Notes: generated by a model not told the origin, from the sequence alone. DNA of 64,000 nt from JBKBKC01 sp046294265 (GCA_046294265.1 JBKBKC010000012.1:77310-141309); one strand, 5' to 3'; shown: positions 33,443 through 42,388, counted from the first letter of the stretch. Numbers and translations: made by a program.

Positions 33443-34359
33443 GGCATCACCCCCGGCGTCAGCGAATACAGCTCATCCGGCGACAGCAAAAGGTCCAGCG
33501 CCACCCGCAGGCAAACCCCCAGCACCAGAAGCGCAAGCAGGATGCGCAGCTGCTCGGCCCGCAGCATCACCCCGATCCGCGCGCCCAGTTGCGCCCCTAC
33601 CACCCCGCCGAGGATCAGGAGGGCGGCCAGCACGATATCCACCGTCTGGCTGGTGACGGCATGCATGACAGTGGTGAAGGCGGTGACAAAGATGATCTGA
33701 AACAGCGACGTGCCCACCACCACCCGCGTGGGCATCCCCAGGAGGTAGATCATCGCGGGCACCATGATGAACCCGCCCCCCACCCCCATGATCGCGGCCA
33801 GAAACCCCACCATCGCCCCCACGGCGAGCGGCGGCAGGACCGAGATGTAAAGGCCCGACGCCCGGAACCGCATCTTCAGCGGCAGGCCATGCACCCAGGT
33901 ATGCACATGGGCACGCCGCACCGGCGCGCCGGGGGTGCGCGACCGGCGCAGGGTGGCCAGACTCTCGCGCAGCATCATGCCGCCCATGCCGCCCAGGAAG
34001 ACCACGTAGCACAGCTGCACGAACAGATCGACCTGCCCCGCCCGCGTCAGCATCGCAAAGACCCAGATCCCAAGCGCCGACCCCGCCACCCCGCCCGCCA
34101 GCAGCACCCAACCCATGCGGAAATCCACGGCCTTGCGGCGCACCTGCGCCAGCACGCCCGAGACCGACGAGGCCACCACCTGATTTGCCCCGGTGGCCAC
34201 GGCCACGGCGGGCGGAATGCCCATGAAGAACAAAAGCGGCGTGATCAGGAACCCGCCCCCCACCCCGAACATGCCCGACAACAGCCCGACCACCCCGCCA
34301 AGGCCCAACAAGACCAGCGCGTTCACGGACAGCTCGGCAATGGGAAGATAGATCTGCAT
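33439..34359 (-). CDS. TauE/SafE family sulfite/organosulfonate exporter
   Basis: A 306-residue inner-membrane protein of the TauE/SafE (DUF81) family with about eight helices in two inverted repeats. The paired glycine motifs are GLLSGMFGVGGGFLITPLLFF (residues about 24-44) and GFLAAIMGVGGGFIMVPAMIY (about 190-210). Members export sulfite, sulfoacetate or related anions. The Met at 34359 precedes the first helix; upstream residues in the frame are low complexity. It is coupled to the downstream TIGR02186 gene. Confidence 0.9.
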   Translation of the reverse strand: MQIYLPIAELSVNALVLLGLGGVVGLLSGMFGVGGGFLITPLLFFMGIPPAVAVATGANQVVASSVSGVLAQVRRKAVDFRMGWVLLAGGVAGSALGIWVFAMLTRAGQVDLFVQLCYVVFLGGMGGMMLRESLATLRRSRTPGAPVRRAHVHTWVHGLPLKMRFRASGLYISVLPPLAVGAMVGFLAAIMGVGGGFIMVPAMIYLLGMPTRVVVGTSLFQIIFVTAFTTVMHAVTSQTVDIVLAALLILGGVVGAQLGARIGVMLRAEQLRILLALLVLGVCLRVALDLLLSPDELYSLTPGVMP

Positions 34360-34447
34360 CGGGAAGGGAACGGCCCCGGCTAAGGCTGCGCGTCCCACCG
34401 TCGCCCGCCCGCCCCCGGTTGTCAAAGCGCCATGGCCGCGCGGGCGA

Positions 34448-35245
34448 TCACATCGCGCGCAGCATGGCGCGCAGGACACGCTCCAGCTTGGCCGCGCCCA
34501 GCGGGGCCATCGCCTTGGTCTGCGCGTGGCTGATCACCTCGTCCGACAGCCCCGCCGCCATGTTGGTGATCGTGCTGACCGCGGCCACCCGCAGGCCCAG
34601 GAACCGCGCCAGGATCACCTCGGGCACGGTGGACATCCCTACCGCATCCGCCCCCAGCACGCGGATCGCCCGGATCTCGGCCGGGGTCTCGAAGGAGGGG
34701 CCGGAAAACCAGGCATAGACACCCTCGGGCAGCGCCACGCCCACCTCCGCCGCTGCTGCCCGCAAGGCCGCGCGCAGGCCAGGATCATGCGCATCGCCCA
34801 TCGGCACGAAGCGCGCATCCGTCGCCTCGCCGACCAGCGGATTGAGGCCGGAAAAGTTGATGTGGTCGGACAAAAGCATCAGATCGCCCGTCGGAATATC
34901 CGCCCGCAGCGACCCCGCCGCATTTGTCAGGATCACCGCGTCGGCCCCCAGCGCGCGCAACACCTCCAGCGGTCGGCGCATCTCGGCCGGATTGCCCCGC
35001 TCGTAATAATGCGCGCGGCCCCCGAACACGGCCACCCTCACCCCCTCCAGATCGCCGATCACAAGGGTCGGATTGTGCCCGCTGACACCCGCATGCGGAA
35101 AGCCGGGAAGATCGGCATAGGGAATCGACACCCCCTCGACCGCACCCGCCAGATGCCCAAGCCCCGACCCCAGGATCAGTCCAAGCCGCACAGGCGCCTC
35201 CCCGGCCCGCGCCCGGATCATCCCTGCCGTCTTTGCTGGCGTCAT
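34448..35245 (-). CDS. punA: Purine-nucleoside phosphorylase
   Basis: Splits purine nucleosides with phosphate to give free base and (deoxy)ribose-1-phosphate. The 265-residue trimeric-type enzyme has the phosphate loop LILGSGLGHLA, the GRAHYYERG segment with the phosphate-binding His, VILTNAAGSL, the substrate Glu in YAWFSGPSFETPAEIRA, and the late STITNMAAGL. It lies downstream of a complete BMP-type nucleoside importer on the same strand, so imported nucleosides can be salvaged at once. About 170 bases with two CAAATA elements separate them. Confidence 0.95.
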   Translation of the reverse strand: MTPAKTAGMIRARAGEAPVRLGLILGSGLGHLAGAVEGVSIPYADLPGFPHAGVSGHNPTLVIGDLEGVRVAVFGGRAHYYERGNPAEMRRPLEVLRALGADAVILTNAAGSLRADIPTGDLMLLSDHINFSGLNPLVGEATDARFVPMGDAHDPGLRAALRAAAAEVGVALPEGVYAWFSGPSFETPAEIRAIRVLGADAVGMSTVPEVILARFLGLRVAAVSTITNMAAGLSDEVISHAQTKAMAPLGAAKLERVLRAMLRAM

Positions 35246-35265
35246 CGTCCGCTCCCGTGAAAACC

Positions 35266-35417
35266 GTCGCAGGGGGGCTGTCTGCCCCCCTCGCCCCTTC
35301 GGGGCTCACCCCCCGAGGATATTTCGGGACGAAAGAAGCTGCAAGGAACGGCCTAGCCTTCTTCTGTCTCCAAATATCCCGGGGGTGAGGCCCGCAGGGC
35401 CGAGGGGGCGGCGCCCC
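35266..35417. repeat. Inverted pair of CAAATA-type elements with GC hairpins
   Basis: A minus-orientation copy (GATATTTCGGGACGAAAGAAG, about 35319-35339) and a plus-orientation copy (CTTCTGTCTCCAAATATCCC, 35361-35380) face away from each other across a 20-base spacer. Each is followed outward by its own GGGGG/CCCCC hairpin: GGGGGGCTGTCTGCCCCCC at 35269-35288 and GAGGGGGCGGCGCCCCC at about 35402-35418. The pair fills the gap between the permease stop and punA. Confidence 0.75.
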
Positions 35418-36383
35418 CTATCTTTCCTTCACATATGGCTCACCACCCGCGCGCGGCGGGATGGCCTTTCCCACGAACCCCGCAAGGATCACGACCGTCA
35501 GCACGTAAGGCAGCGCCTGCATGAACTGCACCGGCAGCACGATGAGGCCGAGGTCGATGTTCTGGTACCGGTTGCCAAGCGCCTCCAGCAACCCGAACAG
35601 CAGGCAGGCCCCCAGCGCGTGCCAGGGGCGCCATTTGGCAAAGATCAGCGCCGCCAGCGCGATGAAGCCGCGCCCCGCGGTCATCTCCTTGCCGAAGCCC
35701 GCCGCAAGGCCAGTGGCAAGGTAGGCACCGGCCAGCCCGCACAGCACGCCGCAGATGCCGACTGCGGCAAAGCGGATGGCCACCACCGACACGCCCGCGG
35801 TATCCACCGCCGCAGGGTTCTCGCCCACCGCGCGCAGGCGCAGGCCGAACCTTGTGCGGAAAAGCACCCACCATGTAAGGGGCACGCAGAGCACCGCGAC
35901 ATAGACCAGGACCGTATGGCCCGAGACCAGCTCGAAATAGATCGGCCCGACGACCGGCACCTCGCGCAGCGCCGTGGCGAACGGGAGTTCGATCGGCTGG
36001 AACCGTGCGGCCCCGGCAAGGGGCGGCGTGCGCCCGCCCAGGCCGAACCAGTTCTGCCCCAGAAGGACCGTGAGCCCCGAGGCCAGGAAGTTGATCGCCA
36101 CGCCCGAGATCAGCTGGTTCCCCCGGAAGGTGATCGAGGCGACCCCGTGGATTGCCGCCATCAGGAGCGAGGCGAAGATCCCCGCCCCCATCCCCACCCA
36201 GACCGAGCCCGAGATCGCGGCCACCGCGCCGCTGGCAAAGGCCGCCGCCAGCATCTTGCCCTCCAGCCCGATGTCGAACACCCCCGCGCGTTCGGAAAAC
36301 AGCCCCGCCAGGCAGGCGAACAGCAGAGGCGTGGCCAGCCGCACGGTCGAGTCCAGCACCTGGATCAGCGTCGCGAAATCCAT
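35418..36383 (-). CDS. Nucleoside-type ABC transporter permease (second)
   Basis: A 321-residue inner-membrane permease of the branched-chain/BMP-type family, with about eight to ten helices. It starts MDFATLIQVLDSTVRLATPLLFACLAGLFSERAGVFDIGLEGKMLAAAF; the GVFDIGLEGKM stretch is typical for this family. The conserved cytoplasmic coupling loop is around RLRAVGENPAAVDTAGVSV. The start overlaps the stop of the other permease (ATGA). Together with the two ATPase halves, the BMP receptor and PNP, it points to purine nucleoside uptake. Confidence 0.93.
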   Translation of the reverse strand: MDFATLIQVLDSTVRLATPLLFACLAGLFSERAGVFDIGLEGKMLAAAFASGAVAAISGSVWVGMGAGIFASLLMAAIHGVASITFRGNQLISGVAINFLASGLTVLLGQNWFGLGGRTPPLAGAARFQPIELPFATALREVPVVGPIYFELVSGHTVLVYVAVLCVPLTWWVLFRTRFGLRLRAVGENPAAVDTAGVSVVAIRFAAVGICGVLCGLAGAYLATGLAAGFGKEMTAGRGFIALAALIFAKWRPWHALGACLLFGLLEALGNRYQNIDLGLIVLPVQFMQALPYVLTVVILAGFVGKAIPPRAGGEPYVKER

Positions 36384-37477
36384 CAGCGCGCGCCCTTCCT
36401 GGCCATCAGGAACAGCGCCTCGACCGGGCGGCGCACCATGTTGTCCAAGGCACCCGTGAACAGGATCACCAGCGCCTGGATCACGGTGATCAGCTCACGC
36501 GGGATCTTGGTCCAGAGCGCCAGCTCCGCGCCGCCCTGATAGAGGAAGCCGAACAGGATCGCCGCCAGGAACACGCCCGCCGGATGGCTGCGCCCCATCA
36601 GCGCCACCGCGATGCCGATGAAGCCGGCCCCCTCGACCGAGTTCAAGAGCAGCCGCTGCGCCTCGCCCATCACGTTGTTGACGGCCATCATGCCCGCCAG
36701 CCCGCCCGAAATCAGCATGGCATACATGGTGATGCGCACCGGGTTGATCCCCGCATAGACAGCGGCCTTTTCCGACTTGCCGAAGGCGCGGATCTGATAC
36801 CCCAGCCGCGTGCGCCAGATCAGCAGCCAGACGGCAAAGCACATCGCCACCGCGATCAGGAAGGTGACGTTGGCGGGCGTGCCCTTGGCAAAGGGTATCC
36901 CCATCGCTTGCGCCATCTCGCCCAGCCGGGGCAGGCGCAACTCGGCGGCAAAGCGGGCCGAGGCCGGGTCCATGCTGCCCACCGGGCGCAAGAGGTTCAC
37001 CAGGATATAGTTCAGGAGTGCCGCCGCGATGAAGTTGAACATGATCGTGGTGATCACGATATGGCTGCCGCGCTTGGCCTGCAGATAGGCGGGCACGGCT
37101 GCCCAGAGCGCCCCGAAGGCGGCGCTCGCCACCACGGCGGCGGCCAGCGCCATCGACCAGTGCGGCCAGGGCAGGAACAGGCAGACCAGCGCCACGCCAA
37201 GGCCCCCCAGCGTCGCCTGCCCCTCACCCCCGATGTTGAACAGCCCGGCATGGAACGCGACCGACACCGCCAGCCCGGTGAACATGAAGTTCGTGGCGTA
37301 ATAAAGCGTGTAGCCCCAGCCATAGGTGGACCCGAGCGCCCCCGTCACCATCAGCTTCATCGCCGCCCACGGGCTTTCGCCGATCAGCAGGATCACGATG
37401 GAGGAGATGGCGAAGGCCAGGATCAGGCTGATCGCTGGCACGAGGAGGACATCGGCCCATTTCGGCATGCGGTCCAT
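36383..37477 (-). CDS. Nucleoside-type ABC transporter permease (first)
   Basis: A 364-residue permease homologous to its partner, with family segment AGLFNIGGEGQATLGGLGVAL and coupling loop IRAFGKSEKAAVYAGINPVR. Two Mets (37477 and 37468) are possible starts; 37477 follows a G-rich stretch, and the longer frame to 37591 runs into a GC palindrome and is not credible. About 200 bases with an inverted pair of GC palindromes separate it from the ATPase gene. That is unusual inside an otherwise tight operon. Confidence 0.92.
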   Translation of the reverse strand: MDRMPKWADVLLVPAISLILAFAISSIVILLIGESPWAAMKLMVTGALGSTYGWGYTLYYATNFMFTGLAVSVAFHAGLFNIGGEGQATLGGLGVALVCLFLPWPHWSMALAAAVVASAAFGALWAAVPAYLQAKRGSHIVITTIMFNFIAAALLNYILVNLLRPVGSMDPASARFAAELRLPRLGEMAQAMGIPFAKGTPANVTFLIAVAMCFAVWLLIWRTRLGYQIRAFGKSEKAAVYAGINPVRITMYAMLISGGLAGMMAVNNVMGEAQRLLLNSVEGAGFIGIAVALMGRSHPAGVFLAAILFGFLYQGGAELALWTKIPRELITVIQALVILFTGALDNMVRRPVEALFLMARKGAR

Positions 37478-37503
37478 CACCGGCCCCCCCCGACATGTGC
37501 GGG

Positions 37504-37665
37504 GCGGCGCCCCCCGCCCCCATCCCCTCCCCACGAGGGGGAGGGGAGGCGCCCTGCACCGGCGGCACCGCACAGGTCCGCAGCCTGCCACCCAGGACGA
37601 CCTGCCAAGGCGCGCGGCCCCCTCCCCCCTCGTGGGGGAGGGAGGGGGAGGGGGGGCTGCCCGAC
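37504..37665. repeat. Inverted pair of CCCTCCCCCACGAGGGGGAGGG palindromes
   Basis: Copy A has its core at about 37517-37546 (CCCCTCCCCACGAGGGGGAG) and copy B at about 37619-37657 in the opposite orientation (CCCCTCGTGGGGGAGGGAGG). Each is itself a near-perfect hairpin around ACGA/TCGT. They lie between the ATPase and first permease genes. A third copy is inside tsaB at 41093-41132. Confidence 0.85.
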
Positions 37666-37685
37666 CGAACAGGGCGCCGCCCCGG

Positions 37686-39248
37686 TCATTTCCCCACCCC
37701 CGCCATCAACAGCCCCAGGTCCCGCTCATTCGTCGTCGCCGGGTCGCGGAACCCCATGATCCGGCCGTCGAACATCACGGCGATGCGGTCGCTCAGGCTC
37801 ATGATCTCGTCCAACTCCACGCTGACCAGCAATATCGCCTTGCCCGCGTCGCGCAGGGCCACGATCTGCTTGTGGATGAACTCGATGGCCCCGATATCCA
37901 CCCCCCGCGTGGGCTGGCCCACCAGCAACAGGTCCGGGTTCCGCTCGATCTCGCGCGCCACGACCACCTTCTGCTGGTTGCCGCCGCTGAAGTTCTTGGC
38001 CGCCAGCGACGGGATCGGCGGGCGCACGTCAAAGCGCGCCATCTTGGCCTCGCAATCGGCCACCAGCGCGCCGTTGTCCATGAACAGCGCGGATTTCTGG
38101 TATTCCGGCGCGTGGTGGTAACCGAAGGCCACATTCTCCCAGGCCGCGAAATCCATGATCAGACCCAGCACCTGCCGGTCCTCGGGCACATGCGCGACAC
38201 CTTGCGCGCGCCGCGATTGGCCGTCCGCCCCCGGCCCAAGGTCCAGCGCCACACCGTTCAGCCGCACCACCCCCTGCCCGTGTGCAATGCCGCCCAGAAC
38301 CTCCAGAAGCTCGGTCTGCCCGTTCCCGGCCACCCCGGCGATGCCAAGGATCTCGCCCGCCCGGATCTCCAGGCTCACGCCCTTCAGGCGCTCCACCCCC
38401 TGCGCATCCGTCACCCGCAGGTTCTCCACCGCCAGCACGACCGCACCCGGACTGACGGCGCGCTTTTCCACCTGCAACAGCACCTTGCGGCCCACCATCA
38501 GCTCGGCCAGCGCCTCGGGCGAGGTCTCGGCCGTGGCCACCGTCGCCACCATCCGGCCGCGCCGCATCACGCTAACCTCGTCGGTGATCTCCATGATCTC
38601 GCGCAGCTTGTGGGTGATCAGGATCACGGTTTTCCCCTGATCCTTCAGCCCCTTGAGGATGCGGAACAGATGGTCGGCCTCGGCGGGCGTCAACACCCCC
38701 GTCGGCTCGTCCAGGATCAGGATGTCGGCCTGCCGGTATAGCGCCTTGAGGATCTCCACCCGCTGCTGGTGGCCCACCGACAGATCCTCGACCACCGCAT
38801 CGGGGTTCACGTCCAGCTCATACCCGCGCGCAAGGTCGGCCAGCACCCGCCGCGCCTTGGCGAGCGAGGGGCGCAACAGCCCGCCCTCCTCCGCACCAAG
38901 GATGATGTTCTCCAGCACGGTGAAATTCGCCACCAGCTTGAAATGCTGGAACACCATGCCGATGCCGGCCCTGATCGCGCTCTGGCTGTCGGGGATCGGC
39001 GTCACGCGCCCCCCGATCACGATCTCGCCCGCATCCGCGCGGTAGAACCCGTAAAGGATGCTCATCAGCGTGGACTTGCCCGCGCCATTCTCGCCGATGA
39101 TGCCGTGGATCGTGCCGCGCCGGACCTTGATCGAGATGTCCCTGTTGGCCTGTACCGGGCCAAAGGACTTGCAGATCCCGCGCAACTCGATGGCAAGAGG
39201 GGCGGCCACCCCGGGCCGCCCCCCTCTCTGTTGCACCACCGCGTCCAT
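37686..39248 (-). CDS. Nucleoside-type ABC transporter ATP-binding protein (two ATPase domains)
   Basis: A 520-residue cytosolic subunit with two fused ABC domains. The first (about 15-245) has a full Walker A GENGAGKST, signature LSVGHQQRVEILKAL and Walker B ILILDEPTGVL. The second (about 265-510) has the relaxed Walker A GVAGNGQTELLEV and signature FSGGNQQKVVVAREI. This asymmetry is typical of the sugar/nucleoside importer class (RbsA/YufO-like). The BMP receptor gene lies immediately upstream with no gap, and the permeases lie downstream. It powers nucleoside import. Confidence 0.95.
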   Translation of the reverse strand: MDAVVQQRGGRPGVAAPLAIELRGICKSFGPVQANRDISIKVRRGTIHGIIGENGAGKSTLMSILYGFYRADAGEIVIGGRVTPIPDSQSAIRAGIGMVFQHFKLVANFTVLENIILGAEEGGLLRPSLAKARRVLADLARGYELDVNPDAVVEDLSVGHQQRVEILKALYRQADILILDEPTGVLTPAEADHLFRILKGLKDQGKTVILITHKLREIMEITDEVSVMRRGRMVATVATAETSPEALAELMVGRKVLLQVEKRAVSPGAVVLAVENLRVTDAQGVERLKGVSLEIRAGEILGIAGVAGNGQTELLEVLGGIAHGQGVVRLNGVALDLGPGADGQSRRAQGVAHVPEDRQVLGLIMDFAAWENVAFGYHHAPEYQKSALFMDNGALVADCEAKMARFDVRPPIPSLAAKNFSGGNQQKVVVAREIERNPDLLLVGQPTRGVDIGAIEFIHKQIVALRDAGKAILLVSVELDEIMSLSDRIAVMFDGRIMGFRDPATTNERDLGLLMAGVGK

Positions 39249-40244
39249 TCAGAACGACGCGGCCGGGCAGGTGTTGTCGCTCATATAGTCATGCACGCTC
39301 AGCTCGCCCGAGATGATCTTGGCCGCCGCCGCATCCACCGCCGCCTTCATCTCGTCGGTGACCAGCGCCGCGTTGTTGTCGTCCAGCGCATAGCCCACGC
39401 CTTCGGAGGCAAGGTTCAGCACATTGAACCCGGTGGTCATCTCGGTGCCTTCCATGAAGGCGTTGTACACCGCGTTGTCCACGCGCTTCATCATCGAGGT
39501 CAGCACCTTGCCGGGATGCAGGTGGTTCTGGTTGCTGTCCACGCCGATCGACAGGATACCCTGGTCCGCCGCCGTCTGGAGCACGCCCACGCCGGTGCCA
39601 CCCGCCGCCGCATAGACCACATCCGCGCCCTGCGAAATCTGCGCCTGGGTGATCTCGCCACCCTTCACCGGGTCGTTCCAGGCTGCGGGCGTGGTGCCGG
39701 TCATGTTCAGGATGACCTTTGCATCGGCGTTCACGGCCTTGACGCCCTGCGCATAGCCGCAGCCGAAGCGGCGGATCAGCGGAATGTCCATGCCGCCGAC
39801 AAAGCCCACGGTGCCGGTTTTCGACGCCATTGCGGCCATCATGCCAACCAGAAAACTGCCCTCATGTTCGGTGAACACCACCGACTTCACGTTGGGCTGA
39901 TCCACCACCATGTCGATGATCGCGAACTTGGTGTCAGGAAAATCGGGGGCAACCTGGTTCAGCACGTCGCCGAAGGCAAAGCCCGTCATGACAACCGGAT
40001 TTGCGCCCGCCTCGGCCAGCCGCCGCAGCGCCTGCTCGCGCTGTGCCTCGGACTGCATCTCCAATTCCTTGAATGTGCCGCCCGTTTCCTGCGCCCAGCG
40101 TTGCGCACCGTTGAACGCAGCCTCGTTGAACGACTTGTCGAACTTGCCGCCAAGGTCGAAGATGATCGCAGGCTCGGCGGCTGCCACACCGGCCGTCAGG
40201 GCCAGTGCCGCGGCGGTGCCTGCAAGGTGCTTCATCAGGGTCAT
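39249..40244 (-). CDS. BMP family nucleoside-binding lipoprotein/periplasmic protein
   Basis: A 331-residue substrate receptor with a signal peptide (MTLMKHLAGTAAALALTAGVAAAE). I see no lipobox Cys, so it is probably periplasmic. The BMP (PnrA-like) fold shows FDLGGKFDKSFNEAAFNGAQRW at the N-terminus, the purine-nucleoside-site regions DMVVDQPNV and EHEGSFLVGMMAA, and GIGVDSNQNHL. The Met at 40244 follows GGGAGATATCC. It is the first gene of the operon receptor - ATPase - permease - permease, with PNP next, and its product is expected to be the most abundant. Confidence 0.94.
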   Translation of the reverse strand: MTLMKHLAGTAAALALTAGVAAAEPAIIFDLGGKFDKSFNEAAFNGAQRWAQETGGTFKELEMQSEAQREQALRRLAEAGANPVVMTGFAFGDVLNQVAPDFPDTKFAIIDMVVDQPNVKSVVFTEHEGSFLVGMMAAMASKTGTVGFVGGMDIPLIRRFGCGYAQGVKAVNADAKVILNMTGTTPAAWNDPVKGGEITQAQISQGADVVYAAAGGTGVGVLQTAADQGILSIGVDSNQNHLHPGKVLTSMMKRVDNAVYNAFMEGTEMTTGFNVLNLASEGVGYALDDNNAALVTDEMKAAVDAAAAKIISGELSVHDYMSDNTCPAASF

Positions 40245-40379
40245 GGATATCTCCCGGTTGTCGTGTTGTGGGTCCACCCTCGGTTCGTGCCGGGGTGGCT
40301 GCGTCGGCAATTTAGGTCGGGTTTGCCCGGGTCCGTCAATGGCAATCTGCGTGATCGCGGCGCGGCTTTGATCCGATGG

Positions 40380-40835
40380 TCAGAAAATGGTCAGGTCCCG
40401 CGCCAGCACCAGCGCATCCACCGCCGCGCGGCCCGGTGCCGCGAAATACCCCCGCCGTCGGCCCACCTCGGCAAAGCCCGCGCGGCCATAGACGGCCCGC
40501 GCGGGCGCGTTGTCCTCTGCCACCTCCAGAAAGGCCCGCCCCCCCCCGCGCGCCTGCATCTCGTCCAGACAGCGCGCTACCAGCCGCCCGCCGATGCCCT
40601 GCCCCTGGCACGCAGGCTCCACCGCCAGCGTCAGGATCTCGGCCTCGTCCAGCACGACCCGCGCCAGCAGGAACCCGGCGACCGCCCCGTCTTCTGGACC
40701 CATATACCCGACCGACGGCTCCACCAGCACCACGACCGACCGCTCGCGCAAGAGCGCCGCAAATTCCCCGGCCGTCCAGGGACGCGGCACGACAAAGGCG
40801 CGGGCATGCAACGCCGCAAAACCCTCGGCCGTCAC
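40380..40835 (-). CDS. rimI: Ribosomal-protein-alanine N-acetyltransferase
   Basis: A 151-residue GNAT acetyltransferase. The acetyl-CoA loop is TLAVEPACQGQGIGGRLV (Q/RxxGxG/A), followed by FLEVAEDNAPARAVYGRAGFAEVGRRRGYF, which is the RimI consensus. It acetylates the N-terminal alanine of ribosomal protein S18 in well-studied bacteria; other targets are possible. A GTG start at 40835 overlaps the tsaB stop as GTGA. The tsaB-rimI order is widely conserved. Confidence 0.9.
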   Translation of the reverse strand: MTAEGFAALHARAFVVPRPWTAGEFAALLRERSVVVLVEPSVGYMGPEDGAVAGFLLARVVLDEAEILTLAVEPACQGQGIGGRLVARCLDEMQARGGGRAFLEVAEDNAPARAVYGRAGFAEVGRRRGYFAAPGRAAVDALVLARDLTIF

Positions 40836-41545
40836 GGCAGGATCACCGGCGGCGGGTCGCTCGGCGGGGCCGCATCCGCGCCGCGCAGGTAAAAGGGTGC
40901 GGGCCGCGTGCCCGGCTCGCGCAGGGCCGCTAAACGCGCCACGGCTTCCACTAGCGGCATCCGGGGGGCCACCACCTCGGCCCCCGCCACAAGCGCCGCG
41001 CCTGACCCCACCACCCGCATGGCGACCACATCCCCCGCCGACATCAGCCGCGCCTCCCCCGGCAGGGCCGCGCCCAGCACCCAAAGGTCAGAGCCTCCCT
41101 CCCCCCTCGTGGGGGAGGGATGGGGAGGGGGGGCAACCGTCCGGCCCCCATTATCCACAGGCGCCGCAAAGTCCTGCACATAGACCTCGCCGCGCCGCGC
41201 ATCCTCCACCGCCGTCACCGCGCCCAGACCGAAGGCCAGCGCCTCCAGCCGCGTCACCCCCACCGCCGGGATGCCAAGGCCCAGCGCCAGCCCCCGCGCC
41301 GCCGCCACCCCGATGCGGACCCCGGTGAAATTGCCCGGCCCCGTGCCCACACCGATCCGGCCAAGATCGCCCCAGCCGATGCCCGCATCGCGCAACACCT
41401 CCTCCAGCATCGGCAGCAGCCGCTCCGCCTGCCCCGTCGCCATCGGCTCGTCGCGAAAGACCAGAACCCGGTCGCCCCGCAGCAAAGCGGCGGCGCAATG
41501 CGCCGCCGATGTGTCAAACCCCAACGTATAGGCGTCAGGCGGCAA
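40832..41545 (-). CDS. tsaB: tRNA threonylcarbamoyladenosine complex subunit TsaB, with palindrome-derived insert
   Basis: A 237-residue subunit that dimerises with TsaD to make t6A37 on ANN-reading tRNAs. The N-terminus LGFDTSAAHCAAALL and the segment GVGTGPGNFTGVRIGVAAARGLALGLGIPAVGVTRLEAL are diagnostic. The C-terminal half contains APPPHPSPTRGEGGS (about residues 138-152), encoded exactly by a GC-rich palindromic repeat at 41093-41132. This is an in-frame insert in a variable loop. The start overlaps the nfu stop by 11 bases, and rimI follows by GTGA. Confidence 0.92.
   Translation of the reverse strand: MPPDAYTLGFDTSAAHCAAALLRGDRVLVFRDEPMATGQAERLLPMLEEVLRDAGIGWGDLGRIGVGTGPGNFTGVRIGVAAARGLALGLGIPAVGVTRLEALAFGLGAVTAVEDARRGEVYVQDFAAPVDNGGRTVAPPPHPSPTRGEGGSDLWVLGAALPGEARLMSAGDVVAMRVVGSGAALVAGAEVVAPRMPLVEAVARLAALREPGTRPAPFYLRGADAAPPSDPPPVILP
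41093..41132 (-). repeat. GC-rich palindromic element within tsaB
   Basis: The third copy of the palindrome seen twice at 37517-37657, here CCCTCCCCCCTCGTGGGGGA followed by GGGATGGGGAGGGG on the plus strand. It encodes PPPHPSPTRGEG in the tsaB frame without disrupting it. Confidence 0.88.
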
Positions 41546-42092
41546 CCGGCCGCACCTCGGTCACCTCGGGGATATAATGACGCAGCAGGTTCTCGATTCC
41601 CATCTTCAGCGTCAGGGTCGAGGACGGGCAGCCCGCGCAGGCCCCCTTCATGTGCAGATAGACCACGCCCCGCTCGAACCCGTGAAACGTGATGTCGCCG
41701 CCATCCTGCGCCACGGCCGGGCGCACGCGGGTGTCCAGCAGTTCCTTGATCTGGCGCACGATATCGCCATCCGGGCCGTCATGCACCGCATGGGCCGCCG
41801 CCGCCTCGCCCTCGATCGCGGGCGCGCCCGACTGGAAATGCTCCATGATCGCACCCAGGATGGCGGGCTTCACATGCGCCCAATCGGTGCCTTCGGCCTT
41901 GGTCACGGTCACGAAGTCATTGCCGAGGAAAACGCCGGTAACCTGCCCCACCGCAAAGATGCGCCGCGCCAGCGGGCTTGTGGCGGCCACGGCCTCGTTC
42001 GGGAAATCGGCGGTGCCTGCCTCGAGCACGGTCTGTCCGGGCAGGAATTTCAGCGTGGCCGGGTTCGGAGTGGATTCGGTCTGGATGAACAT
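41535..42092 (-). CDS. nfuA: NifU/Nfu family iron-sulfur carrier
   Basis: A 185-residue carrier of [4Fe-4S] clusters to target enzymes. The N-terminal Nfu_N domain (MFIQTESTPNPATLKFLPGQTVL) and the C-terminal NifU domain (about 110-180) with C152-A-G-C155 (KGACAGCPSSTLTLKMGIENLLRHYIPEV) are both complete. This is the mitochondrial-type NFU1 architecture usual in alphaproteobacteria. Its stop overlaps the start of tsaB. Transcription of the nfuA-tsaB-rimI set probably starts in the 296-base gap upstream. Confidence 0.94.
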   Translation of the reverse strand: MFIQTESTPNPATLKFLPGQTVLEAGTADFPNEAVAATSPLARRIFAVGQVTGVFLGNDFVTVTKAEGTDWAHVKPAILGAIMEHFQSGAPAIEGEAAAAHAVHDGPDGDIVRQIKELLDTRVRPAVAQDGGDITFHGFERGVVYLHMKGACAGCPSSTLTLKMGIENLLRHYIPEVTEVRPVAA

Positions 42093-42388
42093 GGGCGTAT
42101 CTCCGACAGGATCACTCGGGTATGCGCCCGTGCGGCGGCGCTGTCAAGTTTACCCGCCACGCCGGGAGACGCCCCAGCGCGCGGCACCGGAAAGGGGCAA
42201 AGGATGAGGCCACCCTCCGGCCCAGGCATGTCCGGCGGGGTTGTCGTCGTGCTTGCCGTCATCCGGGGGCGCGGGATGAAACTTGCGGTCGTCGTCATCG
42301 CACACCGGATGCCGGGGCACCCACGTGCCTCGCGCCCCGACAGCACTTCGGCCCCGGAGCCCTGCATCGGCCCGCGCCGGCCCGCCCG
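42093..42388. other. Intergenic region upstream of nfuA, no supported gene
   Basis: This is the 296-base leader and promoter region of nfuA, lying beyond the stop of the Hint-domain gene. No frame on either strand combines a ribosome site with family-like sequence. I see no clear -35/-10 pair or hairpin with a T tract. Confidence 0.5.

Noticed and set aside
42122..42367. Overlapping short ORFs upstream of nfuA
   Set aside because: Low-complexity Arg/Pro-rich translations on both strands with no ribosome site; treated as leader/promoter DNA.
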